Source: an uncultured Ruminococcus sp. (lineage in GTDB: Bacteria > Bacillota > Clostridia > Oscillospirales > Ruminococcaceae). From it: 7,262 bases of DNA. A program made the position numbers and the translations under genes. The stretch spans positions 1-7,262 of the forward strand of contig CAMNAY010000081.1 in the NCBI GenBank assembly GCA_946531975.1. The letters run 5' to 3'. Under the pieces are notes generated by a model. The model was not told where the DNA came from. It was given only the letters and a program-made list of their open reading frames with translations, and did no database searches. Below are positions 1 to 7,256 of the stretch, piece by piece. Position 1 is the first letter of the stretch, and each line of letters begins with the position of its first letter.

Positions 1-1287
1 CATACGCACCGGCTGTTCCTCTGCCGGAGATGCTGTTTCTCCTGCGGGCGCGGGCTCCTCCGCATCCGCTTTCAGACCGGCAAGCGTCTCCTCTGCGGGA
101 ATGCGCTCCTCCTCCGGCAGCCATTCCGACGAAGGCACTGCCTCACTGACGGGCGCTTCCTCCGGCTCATGTTCCTCCGCAGCATATGCAGCAGGTGCGG
201 TAAATTCCGGCTCTGCGGCAGGAACGGCTGCCTCTGCCGGTTCTTCTTCCTCCGGCAGTTCTTCGGTGACCTCCGCAGCAATTTCCTCTGCGGGCTCGGT
301 CTCCTCCTCCTGCGGGAGATCTTCCGCCTCATCCTCCGGCTTATATACAGCAGAAGCAGTCTCATCCGAAGCCTCTGCCTCGCGGTCAAAGAGTGCATCC
401 ACGAAGCTCTTTGCCTCGAACTTCTGAAGATCGTCGATGCCCTCACCGACACCGATCAGTTTGACCGGAATGCCAAGTTCGTTTTTGATTGAGATGACGA
501 TGCCGCCCTTTGCGGTGCCGTCGAGCTTGGTGAGGACAATGCCGGTAATCGGCGCGACCTCCTGAAAGAGCCGTGCCTGATTGACCGCATTCTGTCCGGT
601 CGTTGCATCCAGCACAAGCAGGCACTCCTTCGCGCAGCCTTCCGCCTCGCGGTCGATGATGCGGTTGATTTTTGCCAGCTCCTGCATCAGATTCTTCTTA
701 TTGTGCAGTCTGCCTGCGGTATCGCAGATCAGGACATCGCACTGTCTCGCCTTTGCGGCGGTGATGCCGTCGAAGACGACTGCGGCAGGGTCACTGCCCT
801 CGGCATGACGCACCAGCTCCACGCCGGCTCTGTCCGTCCAGACGGCGAGCTGGTCGATTGCAGCCGCACGGAACGTATCCGCAGCCGCAACGATCACACG
901 CTTGCCCTCCTGCTTATACTGGTGGCAGAGCTTGCCGATCGTGGTCGTCTTGCCCGCGCCGTTCACACCGATGACCAGAATAATGGAAGGTGTCGTCGAG
1001 AGGTTCAGCTCCTCATCCTCACCGAGCATTTCGGAGGTAATTTCCTGAATCAGCCCCATAATGTCATTCGGGTCGGTGATGCCGCGCTCTTTGACGCGTT
1101 CCCGCAGCTTGTCGCAGATCTCGATTGCGGTCTCTGCGCCCATGTCACCCATGATCATGGTCTCCTCAAGCTGCTCAAACAGATCCTCGTCGATCTTGGT
1201 GAAGGAACCGAGCAGCTTGCGCAGTCCCTTAATAACGCTGTTGCGTGTTTTTCTCAATCCGTCACGGATTTTCTGGAAAATGCCCAT
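1..1287 (-). CDS. ftsY: Signal recognition particle receptor FtsY, 3'-partial, with a long acidic C-terminal tail
   Basis: SRP-receptor GTPase that docks Ffh/SRP-ribosome complexes at the inner face of the cytoplasmic membrane for co-translational insertion. The frame is open from ATG 1287 to base 1, giving 429 residues with no stop, so the C-terminus lies outside the window. Residues 1-30 form a basic amphipathic helix (starts MGIFQKIRDGLRKTR), then the N domain to about 95. The GTPase (G) domain shows the P-loop GVNGAGKT (107-114), DTFRAAA (137-143), DTAGR (189-193), TKLDGTAKGG (253-262) and the closing GVGEGIDDLQKF, ending with FVDALF at about residue 300. Residues 301-429 are an acidic, low-complexity Glu/Ala/Pro-rich tail (about one third Glu or Asp). 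Family members normally stop just after the FVDALF-like segment, and acidic extensions are classically N-terminal. GAGGAG lies 6 bases before the start. It follows smc by 50 bases. The FtsY identity is secure; the role of the tail is unknown. Confidence 0.96.
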   Translation of the reverse strand, partial: MGIFQKIRDGLRKTRNSVIKGLRKLLGSFTKIDEDLFEQLEETMIMGDMGAETAIEICDKLRERVKERGITDPNDIMGLIQEITSEMLGEDEELNLSTTPSIILVIGVNGAGKTTTIGKLCHQYKQEGKRVIVAAADTFRAAAIDQLAVWTDRAGVELVRHAEGSDPAAVVFDGITAAKARQCDVLICDTAGRLHNKKNLMQELAKINRIIDREAEGCAKECLLVLDATTGQNAVNQARLFQEVAPITGIVLTKLDGTAKGGIVISIKNELGIPVKLIGVGEGIDDLQKFEAKSFVDALFDREAEASDETASAVYKPEDEAEDLPQEEETEPAEEIAAEVTEELPEEEEPAEAAVPAAEPEFTAPAAYAAEEHEPEEAPVSEAVPSSEWLPEEERIPAEETLAGLKADAEEPAPAGETASPAEEQPVRM

Positions 1288-1293
1288 TTTGAT

Positions 1294-1299
1294 CTCCTC
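1294..1299 (-). promoter_or_regulatory. Ribosome binding site of ftsY
   Basis: GAGGAG on the minus strand, 6 bases before ATG 1287. It supports a start that gives a FtsY with no N-terminal acidic domain. The 50-base smc-ftsY gap shows no hairpin with a T tract, so readthrough from smc is likely. Confidence 0.8.
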
Positions 1300-1337
1300 T
1301 CGTCATGGGAAGATGATGTTGCGGTTCGGGAATACAA

Positions 1338-4300
1338 TTATTCTGTGATTGCGGCGCCGTTCTGGTCAAGGCGCAGCAGTCTGGACACGCCGTCCTCCTG
1401 CATGGTTACGCCGTAAAGCACGTTTGCCGCATCCATTGCCATGCGGCGGTGTGTTACGACAACGAACTGCACCTGTCCGAAAAAGCGCTTCAGATACTGC
1501 GCATACTTGGAAACATTGACCTCATCCAGCGCCGCGTCGATCTCATCGAGAATGCAGAACGGTGCAGGACGCAGCTTCAGAATCGCGAAGTAAATGCAGA
1601 TTGCGACGAAGGACTGCTCGCCGCCGGAGAGGGAAATCAGGTTCTTGATGACCTTTCCGGGCGGTGCGACCTTGATCTCAATACCGGATTCCAGCAGATT
1701 CTCCGGATCGGTCAGTTCGAGCGAAGCGCTGCCGCCGCCGAACAGCTCGACGAAAATCTCGCCGAAATACTGATTGATCTTGATAAAGCTCGTGCGGAAG
1801 ATCTCGCACATTTCCGAGGTAAGCTGCTCAATGAGCTGCTCCAGCTCTTTCTTCGCCTGCTCGACATCTGTCAGCTGTGTGCTGAGGTCGGCATAGCGCT
1901 CAGAGACCTCTCTGTACTCATCGACCGCCGCGACATTGACCTGTCCCAGCGCACGGATTTTGCCCTTGACAGAGTTCAGTCTGGTCTCGCACTCCTTGAC
2001 GTTTTCGATCGGCTCTGCCTGCTCCTCCGCCTCGGTGCGCGTCAGTTCATAGGACTCCTGAAGCCGGAACACCAGATCGTCGATCTCCCGCTGAACGGTA
2101 TTCTGCCGCTCCTCGACACGGGTACGCTCTGCCGACTGCTTTTCTCTTGCATCGCGCAGTGCATCCATGCCCTCACGGATGAGGCGGGTATGCTTTTCCT
2201 TTTCCTCGTGGTCGCGCCGGAGCTGTCCGATCCGTTCCTGCATCTCATTGATGCTCTTTCTGCCGGCTTCCTGCCCCTCCTTCAGCCCGCTGATCCGCTG
2301 CTGAAGCGCGGCAATGTTCTCCTTTTCGCGCGCGATATCCGCGTCAAGGGCTGCGAGCTGACTGCCCGCCTGCTCCATGGACTGTGCCATGGCAATTCTG
2401 CGGCGGCGCTCACTTTCGAGATCCTTGGAAAGCTCCGCCTGCCGGATCTTCTGTGCCGCGATGCGCTCGGAGAGTGCATTCTGCTCGCTGAGCATTTTCG
2501 TCTGCTCCTCCGAGACAGAAAGCAGGCTGCTTTCCGCATCACGGATCTGCTGATCGAGTGTCTGCTTTGCCTGCCGCGCACGGCTCAGGTTCTCCTCCGT
2601 GCGGGCGATTTTCTCCTGAAGCAGCCGGCGCTGCTCCGCCTCATTCTCCTGCCATGCGGCATCGGAATTGGCTCTCGCCTGCAAAGCTGCGAGCTGCTGC
2701 TGCACGTTGTTTTCCTGCTGCTGCAATTCATTGAGCAGAGCCTGTGCGCCTTCGATATCCGTCAGCAGCTTTGCCCATTCCGCCTTGCGCTTGGCGGTTT
2801 CGGCGCGGAGGGTCTCCTGCTGCTGTTCGAGTTCCTTGAGCTTTTTGCCCAGTTCATCGAGTTCATGGGTTCTGGTGATGATACCTGCCGATCTTGCGGC
2901 GGAACCGCCGGTAAAGGAACCGCCGGCATTGACCACCTGACCGTCAAGCGTGACGATGCGGAAGCGGTAGCCGAAGCGCTTTGCAATCTGTCCGGCGGCA
3001 TCAATGTCCTCCGCCACGGCGATCTTGCCCAGCAGACTCTCCACGATATTGCGGTACCGCTCGTCATAGGACACGAGATCGCAGGCGAGTGCAACAAAGC
3101 CGTCAATACCTTCCAGATTCTCCTTGAGCCGGTAGCCGCGGATTGTCGTCAGCGGAAGAAAGGTTGCTCTGCCGGCACGGACATCCTTGAGGTAGCGGAT
3201 GCAGCGCTTTGCCGTGTCATCATTCTCGACGATGACATTTTGCAGCGCACCGCCCAGTGCCGTTTCAATCGCCGTGCCGTATTCGGAAGCTGCCGTCACG
3301 CGCTGCGCGACAGTGCCGTGAATGCCGCTGATTCTGCCGCCGGCGCTGACCTTGAGGATCTGCCGGACACTTCCGGCATAGCCCTCCATATTCTGTTCCA
3401 GATCACGAAGAATCCGCTGACGCTGCTGCGTCTGGTTGTATTCATTCGTCATCTGATTCATCTTTTCGAGAAGCTGCTGATATTTCTGCTCCCGGAGACC
3501 TGCAAGCTGCCGGCAGCCTTCGAGCCGGTTCTGCTGCTCCTTCTGCTTTTCATGCACCGCATCGAGCTGCTTTTGCAGACCCTGCTCCTGTTCGGCATAT
3601 TCCCGGAGCCGCTGCTGGACGCCGGTGCTGTCAGCTTCTGCTCGTGCGAGCGTATCGCGGGTCTCATTCAGCTCCCGCTCCATGCCCTGCATCCGGACAA
3701 CTGCTTCATTCTGCTGCAAATACATCTGCCGCAGCGCACTGTCCTGCTCACTGACCTGTCCGTTCCGCGCCTCGTTCTGCGCGGTAATAATATCAAGCTC
3801 CTGCAAGTCCGCCTGAATCTTCAGCGTCAGTTCTTCCTGCCGCCTGCTGAGCGTTTCGAGGTAGGCATCCTGCTCCTGAAGCTTCTGCTCCCACGCTCCG
3901 CCCGAACCGTCCAGTTCCTTCTGCTGTGCGGTAAGCTGTTCGATGCGGTCACTGCTGTGCCGGATCTCATTCTCTGAGACCGCAATCTTCGCTGTCACAT
4001 CCGCATTTTCCTGCTCCGATGCGACAATCTTATTTTGCAGCGTTTCGATATCGGCAGTTGCCTGCTGCATATCCTGATAGGCGAGCGTGAGCTTTTCGTC
4101 CTCGCGCTGCAAATCATTCTGCAAATTCTCATATTCGGCGCTGATCTGCAAATACTTGTCAGAGAGCGTCTGAAGCTGTGTGCTGAGCGTATTGAGCCGG
4201 TGAACCCAGAAGGAGACCTCCAGCGCCTTCCGCTCCTGTGCGAGCACGAGATATTTCTCAGCCTTTTCGGACTGTGTTTTCAGCGGTCCGAGCCGGCTTT

Positions 4301-4895
4301 CCAGCTCCTGTGCGATATCGGAAAGACGCAGCAGATTATCCTGCGCCTGTGAGAGTCTGCGCTCTGCCTCCTGCTTGCGGTAACGGAACTTCGAGACACC
4401 CGCCGCCTCCTCAAAGATATCGCGGCGTTCATTGGATTTTGCACCGACAATCTCAGCGATTCTGCCCTGTCCGATGATTGCGTAGCCGTCTCTGCCCAGA
4501 CCGGTATCCATAAACAGCTCATTGATATCCTTCAGGCGGACATTTTTGCCGTTGATGAGATATTCGCTGTCGCCGCTGCGGTAAAGCCGTCTGGTAATGG
4601 CAACCTCCGGTTCCGGATCGGCGAGCGCACGGTCGCTGTTGTCGATCGTCAGGGTGACGGCGGCAAAGCCCATGGGCTTGCGGGTCTTCGTGCCGGAGAA
4701 AATGACATCCTCCATGCTCTTGCCGCGCAGCTCCTTCGTGGACTGTTCGCCCAGCACCCAGCGCACTGCATCACCGATGTTGCTCTTTCCGCTGCCGTTC
4801 GGACCGACAACGGCGGTAAAGCCCTCATCGAAGCTGAGGCTGATTTTATCGGGGAATGATTTGAAGCCTTGCAGCTCCAATGATTTCAAATACAT
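1338..4895 (-). CDS. smc: Chromosome partition/condensation ATPase Smc, full length
   Basis: Structural maintenance of chromosomes ATPase. It dimerises and, with ScpA and ScpB (not in this window), compacts and helps segregate the chromosome. The 1185-residue length matches typical bacterial SMC. The N-terminal head carries Walker A GPNGSGKSN (31-39), an arginine-loop region LRGKS (56-60) and the Q-loop IIGQGRI (Q143). A long Gln/Glu/Leu-rich coiled coil runs from about 165 to 515. The hinge lies at about 520-665 and ends in the conserved glycine-rich NAGGSFTGGS. The returning coiled coil runs from about 670 to 1030. The C-terminal head has the ABC signature LSGGEQ (1089-1094), Walker B ILDEIDAALDE with D1117/E1118, and the H-loop VVVTHRR (H1149). 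All catalytic elements are present. The start gives the canonical opening MYLKSLELQGFKSF and has AGGGAGGA upstream. The signature continues SFVAI rather than the ALTAI of Bacillus-type proteins. Identification is essentially certain. Confidence 0.99.
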   Translation of the reverse strand: MYLKSLELQGFKSFPDKISLSFDEGFTAVVGPNGSGKSNIGDAVRWVLGEQSTKELRGKSMEDVIFSGTKTRKPMGFAAVTLTIDNSDRALADPEPEVAITRRLYRSGDSEYLINGKNVRLKDINELFMDTGLGRDGYAIIGQGRIAEIVGAKSNERRDIFEEAAGVSKFRYRKQEAERRLSQAQDNLLRLSDIAQELESRLGPLKTQSEKAEKYLVLAQERKALEVSFWVHRLNTLSTQLQTLSDKYLQISAEYENLQNDLQREDEKLTLAYQDMQQATADIETLQNKIVASEQENADVTAKIAVSENEIRHSSDRIEQLTAQQKELDGSGGAWEQKLQEQDAYLETLSRRQEELTLKIQADLQELDIITAQNEARNGQVSEQDSALRQMYLQQNEAVVRMQGMERELNETRDTLARAEADSTGVQQRLREYAEQEQGLQKQLDAVHEKQKEQQNRLEGCRQLAGLREQKYQQLLEKMNQMTNEYNQTQQRQRILRDLEQNMEGYAGSVRQILKVSAGGRISGIHGTVAQRVTAASEYGTAIETALGGALQNVIVENDDTAKRCIRYLKDVRAGRATFLPLTTIRGYRLKENLEGIDGFVALACDLVSYDERYRNIVESLLGKIAVAEDIDAAGQIAKRFGYRFRIVTLDGQVVNAGGSFTGGSAARSAGIITRTHELDELGKKLKELEQQQETLRAETAKRKAEWAKLLTDIEGAQALLNELQQQENNVQQQLAALQARANSDAAWQENEAEQRRLLQEKIARTEENLSRARQAKQTLDQQIRDAESSLLSVSEEQTKMLSEQNALSERIAAQKIRQAELSKDLESERRRRIAMAQSMEQAGSQLAALDADIAREKENIAALQQRISGLKEGQEAGRKSINEMQERIGQLRRDHEEKEKHTRLIREGMDALRDAREKQSAERTRVEERQNTVQREIDDLVFRLQESYELTRTEAEEQAEPIENVKECETRLNSVKGKIRALGQVNVAAVDEYREVSERYADLSTQLTDVEQAKKELEQLIEQLTSEMCEIFRTSFIKINQYFGEIFVELFGGGSASLELTDPENLLESGIEIKVAPPGKVIKNLISLSGGEQSFVAICIYFAILKLRPAPFCILDEIDAALDEVNVSKYAQYLKRFFGQVQFVVVTHRRMAMDAANVLYGVTMQEDGVSRLLRLDQNGAAITE

Positions 4896-4905
4896 GTAAA
4901 AAGAA

Positions 4906-4913
4906 TCCTCCCT
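4906..4913 (-). promoter_or_regulatory. Ribosome binding site of smc
   Basis: AGGGAGGA on the minus strand, with 10 bases (TTCTTTTTAC) before ATG 4895. The spacing is slightly long but the match to the anti-Shine-Dalgarno sequence is good. It lies in the 64-base gap after the esterase stop. I see no confident promoter in that gap, but it is long enough that one cannot be excluded. Confidence 0.7.
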
Positions 4914-4959
4914 GCGGACAAACCGCCCGCATTCTCAGATGCGCTGCGCAGAGTTCTCT

Positions 4960-6486
4960 TTACGCGGGATATTCTGCCTTGAGATACTCTGTCAGCAGTT
5001 CGGGGATATACTGGTAATGATGCGACTCATAGAGCTTGTAGAAATAGTCGTCGGAATGCGCATCAATCCGGTCGCGCAGATGTGCAAGTCCTTCGAGCGT
5101 GGTGTCATGCCCGCGGTAGAGGTCCTTGTAATCCGGATCCTCCTGCGCACCGCCGACCAGCCAGACGCGCTTGTTCAGCGTGTCGTTCCGCTCAAAGTAG
5201 TCATAGTCCTTCAGCATCTCCTCCGGTCTGAGGTCATCGTAGTCTTCATCGTACAGTCCGAAGAACGCCGGACTGCCGATCAGATACCGTCCGAACGGCT
5301 GATTTTCATACCGGTCGGAATGAAACAGCGCATTGTGTACGAATACACCGCCGTCGGAATGACCGTAGAGCGTAGAATTTGCGCAGTCGATGTGATACTG
5401 CTCACAGAGATACGGCATCAGATTGTCCGTGATGAAATCGGTCAGCAGATCGCGCTGCTCGACCAGATGCGTAAAGCGGAAATATTCATTCGTTCCGTCG
5501 ATGTGATAATTGTAGCCGAGCGTCGCCAGCAGCACCGGTGCCGCCTCGCCGTTTTCCATGCATTTGCGCAGTTCCGGCACATTGCCGAAGCGCCACACAC
5601 CGTCCGTCAGCAGAATGACCGGGTAGGTCCTGTCCGGATCATAGTCCGGCGGCAGCGTGACATGCACCAGAAATTCGGTTTTCATTTCCTCGTCATAGAT
5701 GCTGTACTCGTCGATGCTGTCTTTGATCGCCTCAACCTCTGCGCGGTCATACTCCCACACGCCCCGCTGATCGTCCAGCGGATCCAGCCAGAAATCAGCC
5801 GGCATATTGTCAATGTCAACCGTTCCCTCCGGCAGGATCTGATAAGTCTTGTTCAGAATGGAATCTATGACGATCCGTGCCTGTTTCTTCAGCGATTCTG
5901 TTTCCAGCGACCCAATGTATTCCTCTGCGTTATCAAACTCGCGGGTTTCAAGGTGAGAAAGAAACCCGCCGTTTCCATCGGGGATCGGTTCGCCGTTTTC
6001 GTCCGTGTCCGCGACAGTTTCGGAATAGCTCAGCGCACCGCCGTCATAATCCAGATCCGGAACGAACCCGTTGTAATAGCAGCCGTCGATCAGGGTAAAA
6101 AGCGGATACTCAATCCGCTCACCTGCATCGCGTGCCGCCTCTGTCTCGGCGCGTGCCTTATCATAATCCTTCTGCGGGATCTCGCCGTTTGCCTTCATTT
6201 CCTCCAGAAACCGAAGCTGCTCCTCCGGGTCCACAGTTGTTATTTCCATGCTGACCGTGTGCTGCTCGGAGGAAGCATCAAGCAAAGTCAGGGCATGCTT
6301 GTTTACGCGGTCAAGCTCCAGCTGTGTCATTTTATTGGTGAGCACAGTCGGCTCGGCTGGTGTCAGTGCGATGACCTCGCTGCTCTGTCCGGCATCACTC
6401 TGTTGTACATCCTCCTGCTGTTTGCCGCAGGATACAGCCGTCATCAGACATGCAAGTGCTGTCAGACATGCTGTGTATTGCTTCAT
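4960..6486 (-). CDS. Predicted lipoprotein with C-terminal esterase-family alpha/beta-hydrolase domain
   Basis: Exported 508-residue protein, probably lipid-anchored on the outer face of the membrane. The N-terminus (MKQYTACLTALACLMTAVSC) is a short signal with a lipobox-like AVSC, so Cys20 is the likely lipidation site; Ala at -3 makes the lipobox imperfect. A polar Gln/Ser/Asp linker follows. Residues about 30-265 match no domain I recognise and include an EF-hand-like DTDENG (160-165). From about 270 the sequence fits the putative esterase family (PF00756/COG2819-like, which includes enterochelin and feruloyl esterases): VHVTLPPDYD, then PVILLTDG, then the nucleophile elbow GHSDGG with Ser377. 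Candidate acids are E449/D450 in VGGAQEDPDY, and the candidate histidine is H489 or H490 in ESHHYQY. Hydrolysis of an ester substrate is inferred; the substrate is unknown. The start at 6486 is chosen by its AGGAG and signal peptide. It sits 20 bases after the upstream exported-protein gene. Confidence 0.85.
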   Translation of the reverse strand: MKQYTACLTALACLMTAVSCGKQQEDVQQSDAGQSSEVIALTPAEPTVLTNKMTQLELDRVNKHALTLLDASSEQHTVSMEITTVDPEEQLRFLEEMKANGEIPQKDYDKARAETEAARDAGERIEYPLFTLIDGCYYNGFVPDLDYDGGALSYSETVADTDENGEPIPDGNGGFLSHLETREFDNAEEYIGSLETESLKKQARIVIDSILNKTYQILPEGTVDIDNMPADFWLDPLDDQRGVWEYDRAEVEAIKDSIDEYSIYDEEMKTEFLVHVTLPPDYDPDRTYPVILLTDGVWRFGNVPELRKCMENGEAAPVLLATLGYNYHIDGTNEYFRFTHLVEQRDLLTDFITDNLMPYLCEQYHIDCANSTLYGHSDGGVFVHNALFHSDRYENQPFGRYLIGSPAFFGLYDEDYDDLRPEEMLKDYDYFERNDTLNKRVWLVGGAQEDPDYKDLYRGHDTTLEGLAHLRDRIDAHSDDYFYKLYESHHYQYIPELLTEYLKAEYPA

Positions 6487-6493
6487 GATTATT

Positions 6494-6498
6494 CTCCT
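6494..6498 (-). promoter_or_regulatory. Ribosome binding site that fixes the esterase start
   Basis: AGGAG on the minus strand, 7 bases before ATG 6486. Together with the signal peptide it rules in this start over an in-frame ATG at 6717, which would overlap the upstream gene by about 210 bases and bury the signal peptide inside the protein. Confidence 0.85.
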
Positions 6499-6506
6499 GT
6501 ATTGTG

Positions 6507-7256
6507 TTACGTTGCAAGCTGTATTGAGCTGATAATCTGCTTTGCGGTCTGCGGATCCTGAACGCGGAGAACCACCATGATTTTCTCGCTTCTTCGTGCA
6601 TCGGGATAAATGCAGACGGTATTGGCTGCAATGGATGCAGTCAGCGCAGCAGTCGATTCGGAGACATAGCCGACCGCGCCGGTGACCGGCAGCGACCATG
6701 TTTCCTCCATGTTCCACGACTCCTCCTTGGTCAGTGCATATTCCGCAAAAACCTTGCGGTCGGTGCCGCGCAGCTTCAGGCAGTCTGACGCCTGAAGTGT
6801 TCCCTTACTGTACCACAGATCCTCCGTCCGCGCATCGGCATCGCTCGGCACCGGCGCACCGACAGTCTCGAAATAATGCCGGTATTCGGCATCGGAAAAC
6901 TGTTTGGTATCGTAGAGGTCGTCCGCGCCGTATTCTGAAAGCAGTGCGGCAGTTTCCAGCATATCGTGCTGTGTTATGAACAGTCTGGTCTTGCCGTCGC
7001 TGCCGACAAATGACATTCCGCTGTCGTTCAGCTCATAGGTTTCCGGCACCGAAAGCGTCAGCCCGCGGACAGAATATTCGACGAAATTCTCCGGCACGCT
7101 GACCCGCTCAAACTGCGGGATCGTCCGGTCGATATTGTCATATTTGATCTTCACACGCAGGTAGGTAAACAGCCCAGGCACGAATGCAAAGATGCATCCG
7201 CCTGCCGTGAGCAGTACGCCGCCCGCAATACAGGCTGCGAGAATCGGTTTTTTCAT
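6507..7256 (-). CDS. Membrane-anchored exported protein of unknown function
   Basis: A 249-residue protein that I do not recognise. It begins MKKP followed by a hydrophobic stretch to about residue 33 (ILAACIAGG through FAFVPGLF), so it is either a signal anchor or a long signal peptide. A Cys lies in this stretch (TAGGC), but the sequence after it stays hydrophobic and -2/-3 do not fit a lipobox, so one transmembrane anchor is more likely. The remaining roughly 215 residues are soluble and mixed in composition: LTLSVPETYEL and SFVGSDGKTRLFITQ look like beta strands, and the end KIMVVLRVQD followed by AKQIISSIQL looks like a strand then an amphipathic helix. This pattern loosely resembles PsbP/Mog1-like domains, a weak inference. 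Only 6 bases before the start are visible, so the ribosome binding site cannot be assessed. Its stop is 20 bases before the esterase lipoprotein start, suggesting co-expression and possibly a shared cell-surface role. Confidence 0.75.
   Translation of the reverse strand: MKKPILAACIAGGVLLTAGGCIFAFVPGLFTYLRVKIKYDNIDRTIPQFERVSVPENFVEYSVRGLTLSVPETYELNDSGMSFVGSDGKTRLFITQHDMLETAALLSEYGADDLYDTKQFSDAEYRHYFETVGAPVPSDADARTEDLWYSKGTLQASDCLKLRGTDRKVFAEYALTKEESWNMEETWSLPVTGAVGYVSESTAALTASIAANTVCIYPDARRSEKIMVVLRVQDPQTAKQIISSIQLAT

Noticed and set aside
72..452. An Arg/Ser-rich 126-codon frame on the minus strand
   Set aside because: It overlaps the FtsY end and tail in another frame. FtsY conserved motifs continue in the chosen frame to about 388 and the frame stays open beyond, so the Arg-rich frame is a shadow of GAG/GAA/GCG codons.
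703..1416. A 237-codon open frame on the plus strand
   Set aside because: It is antisense to the conserved GTPase domain of ftsY and the end of smc, where the minus-strand frames are certain.
1449..3977. An 842-codon open frame on the plus strand
   Set aside because: It lies entirely antisense to smc. Its Leu/Arg/Gln-rich translation is what the reverse strand of GC-rich, CAG/GAG-heavy coiled-coil codons produces, and no domain is recognisable in it.
4914..4926. A small inverted repeat (GCGG/CCGC) before smc as a terminator
   Set aside because: The stem is only 4 base pairs and the T-rich stretch lies about 9 bases away, overlapping the smc ribosome binding region. It does not fit an intrinsic terminator.
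4939..6561. A 540-codon open frame on the plus strand
   Set aside because: It is antisense to the esterase lipoprotein gene, which has a signal peptide, ribosome binding site and catalytic motifs. The plus-strand product shows no such support.
6487..6717. An in-frame 77-residue N-terminal extension of the esterase protein from ATG 6717
   Set aside because: It would overlap the upstream gene by about 210 bases and place the signal peptide internally. ATG 6486 has AGGAG at the right distance and starts a proper signal sequence.
7191..7202. A lipobox (TAGGC) in the 249-residue protein
   Set aside because: Residues -2 and -3 do not fit the lipobox pattern and the sequence after the Cys stays hydrophobic to about residue 33, which favours a transmembrane anchor.
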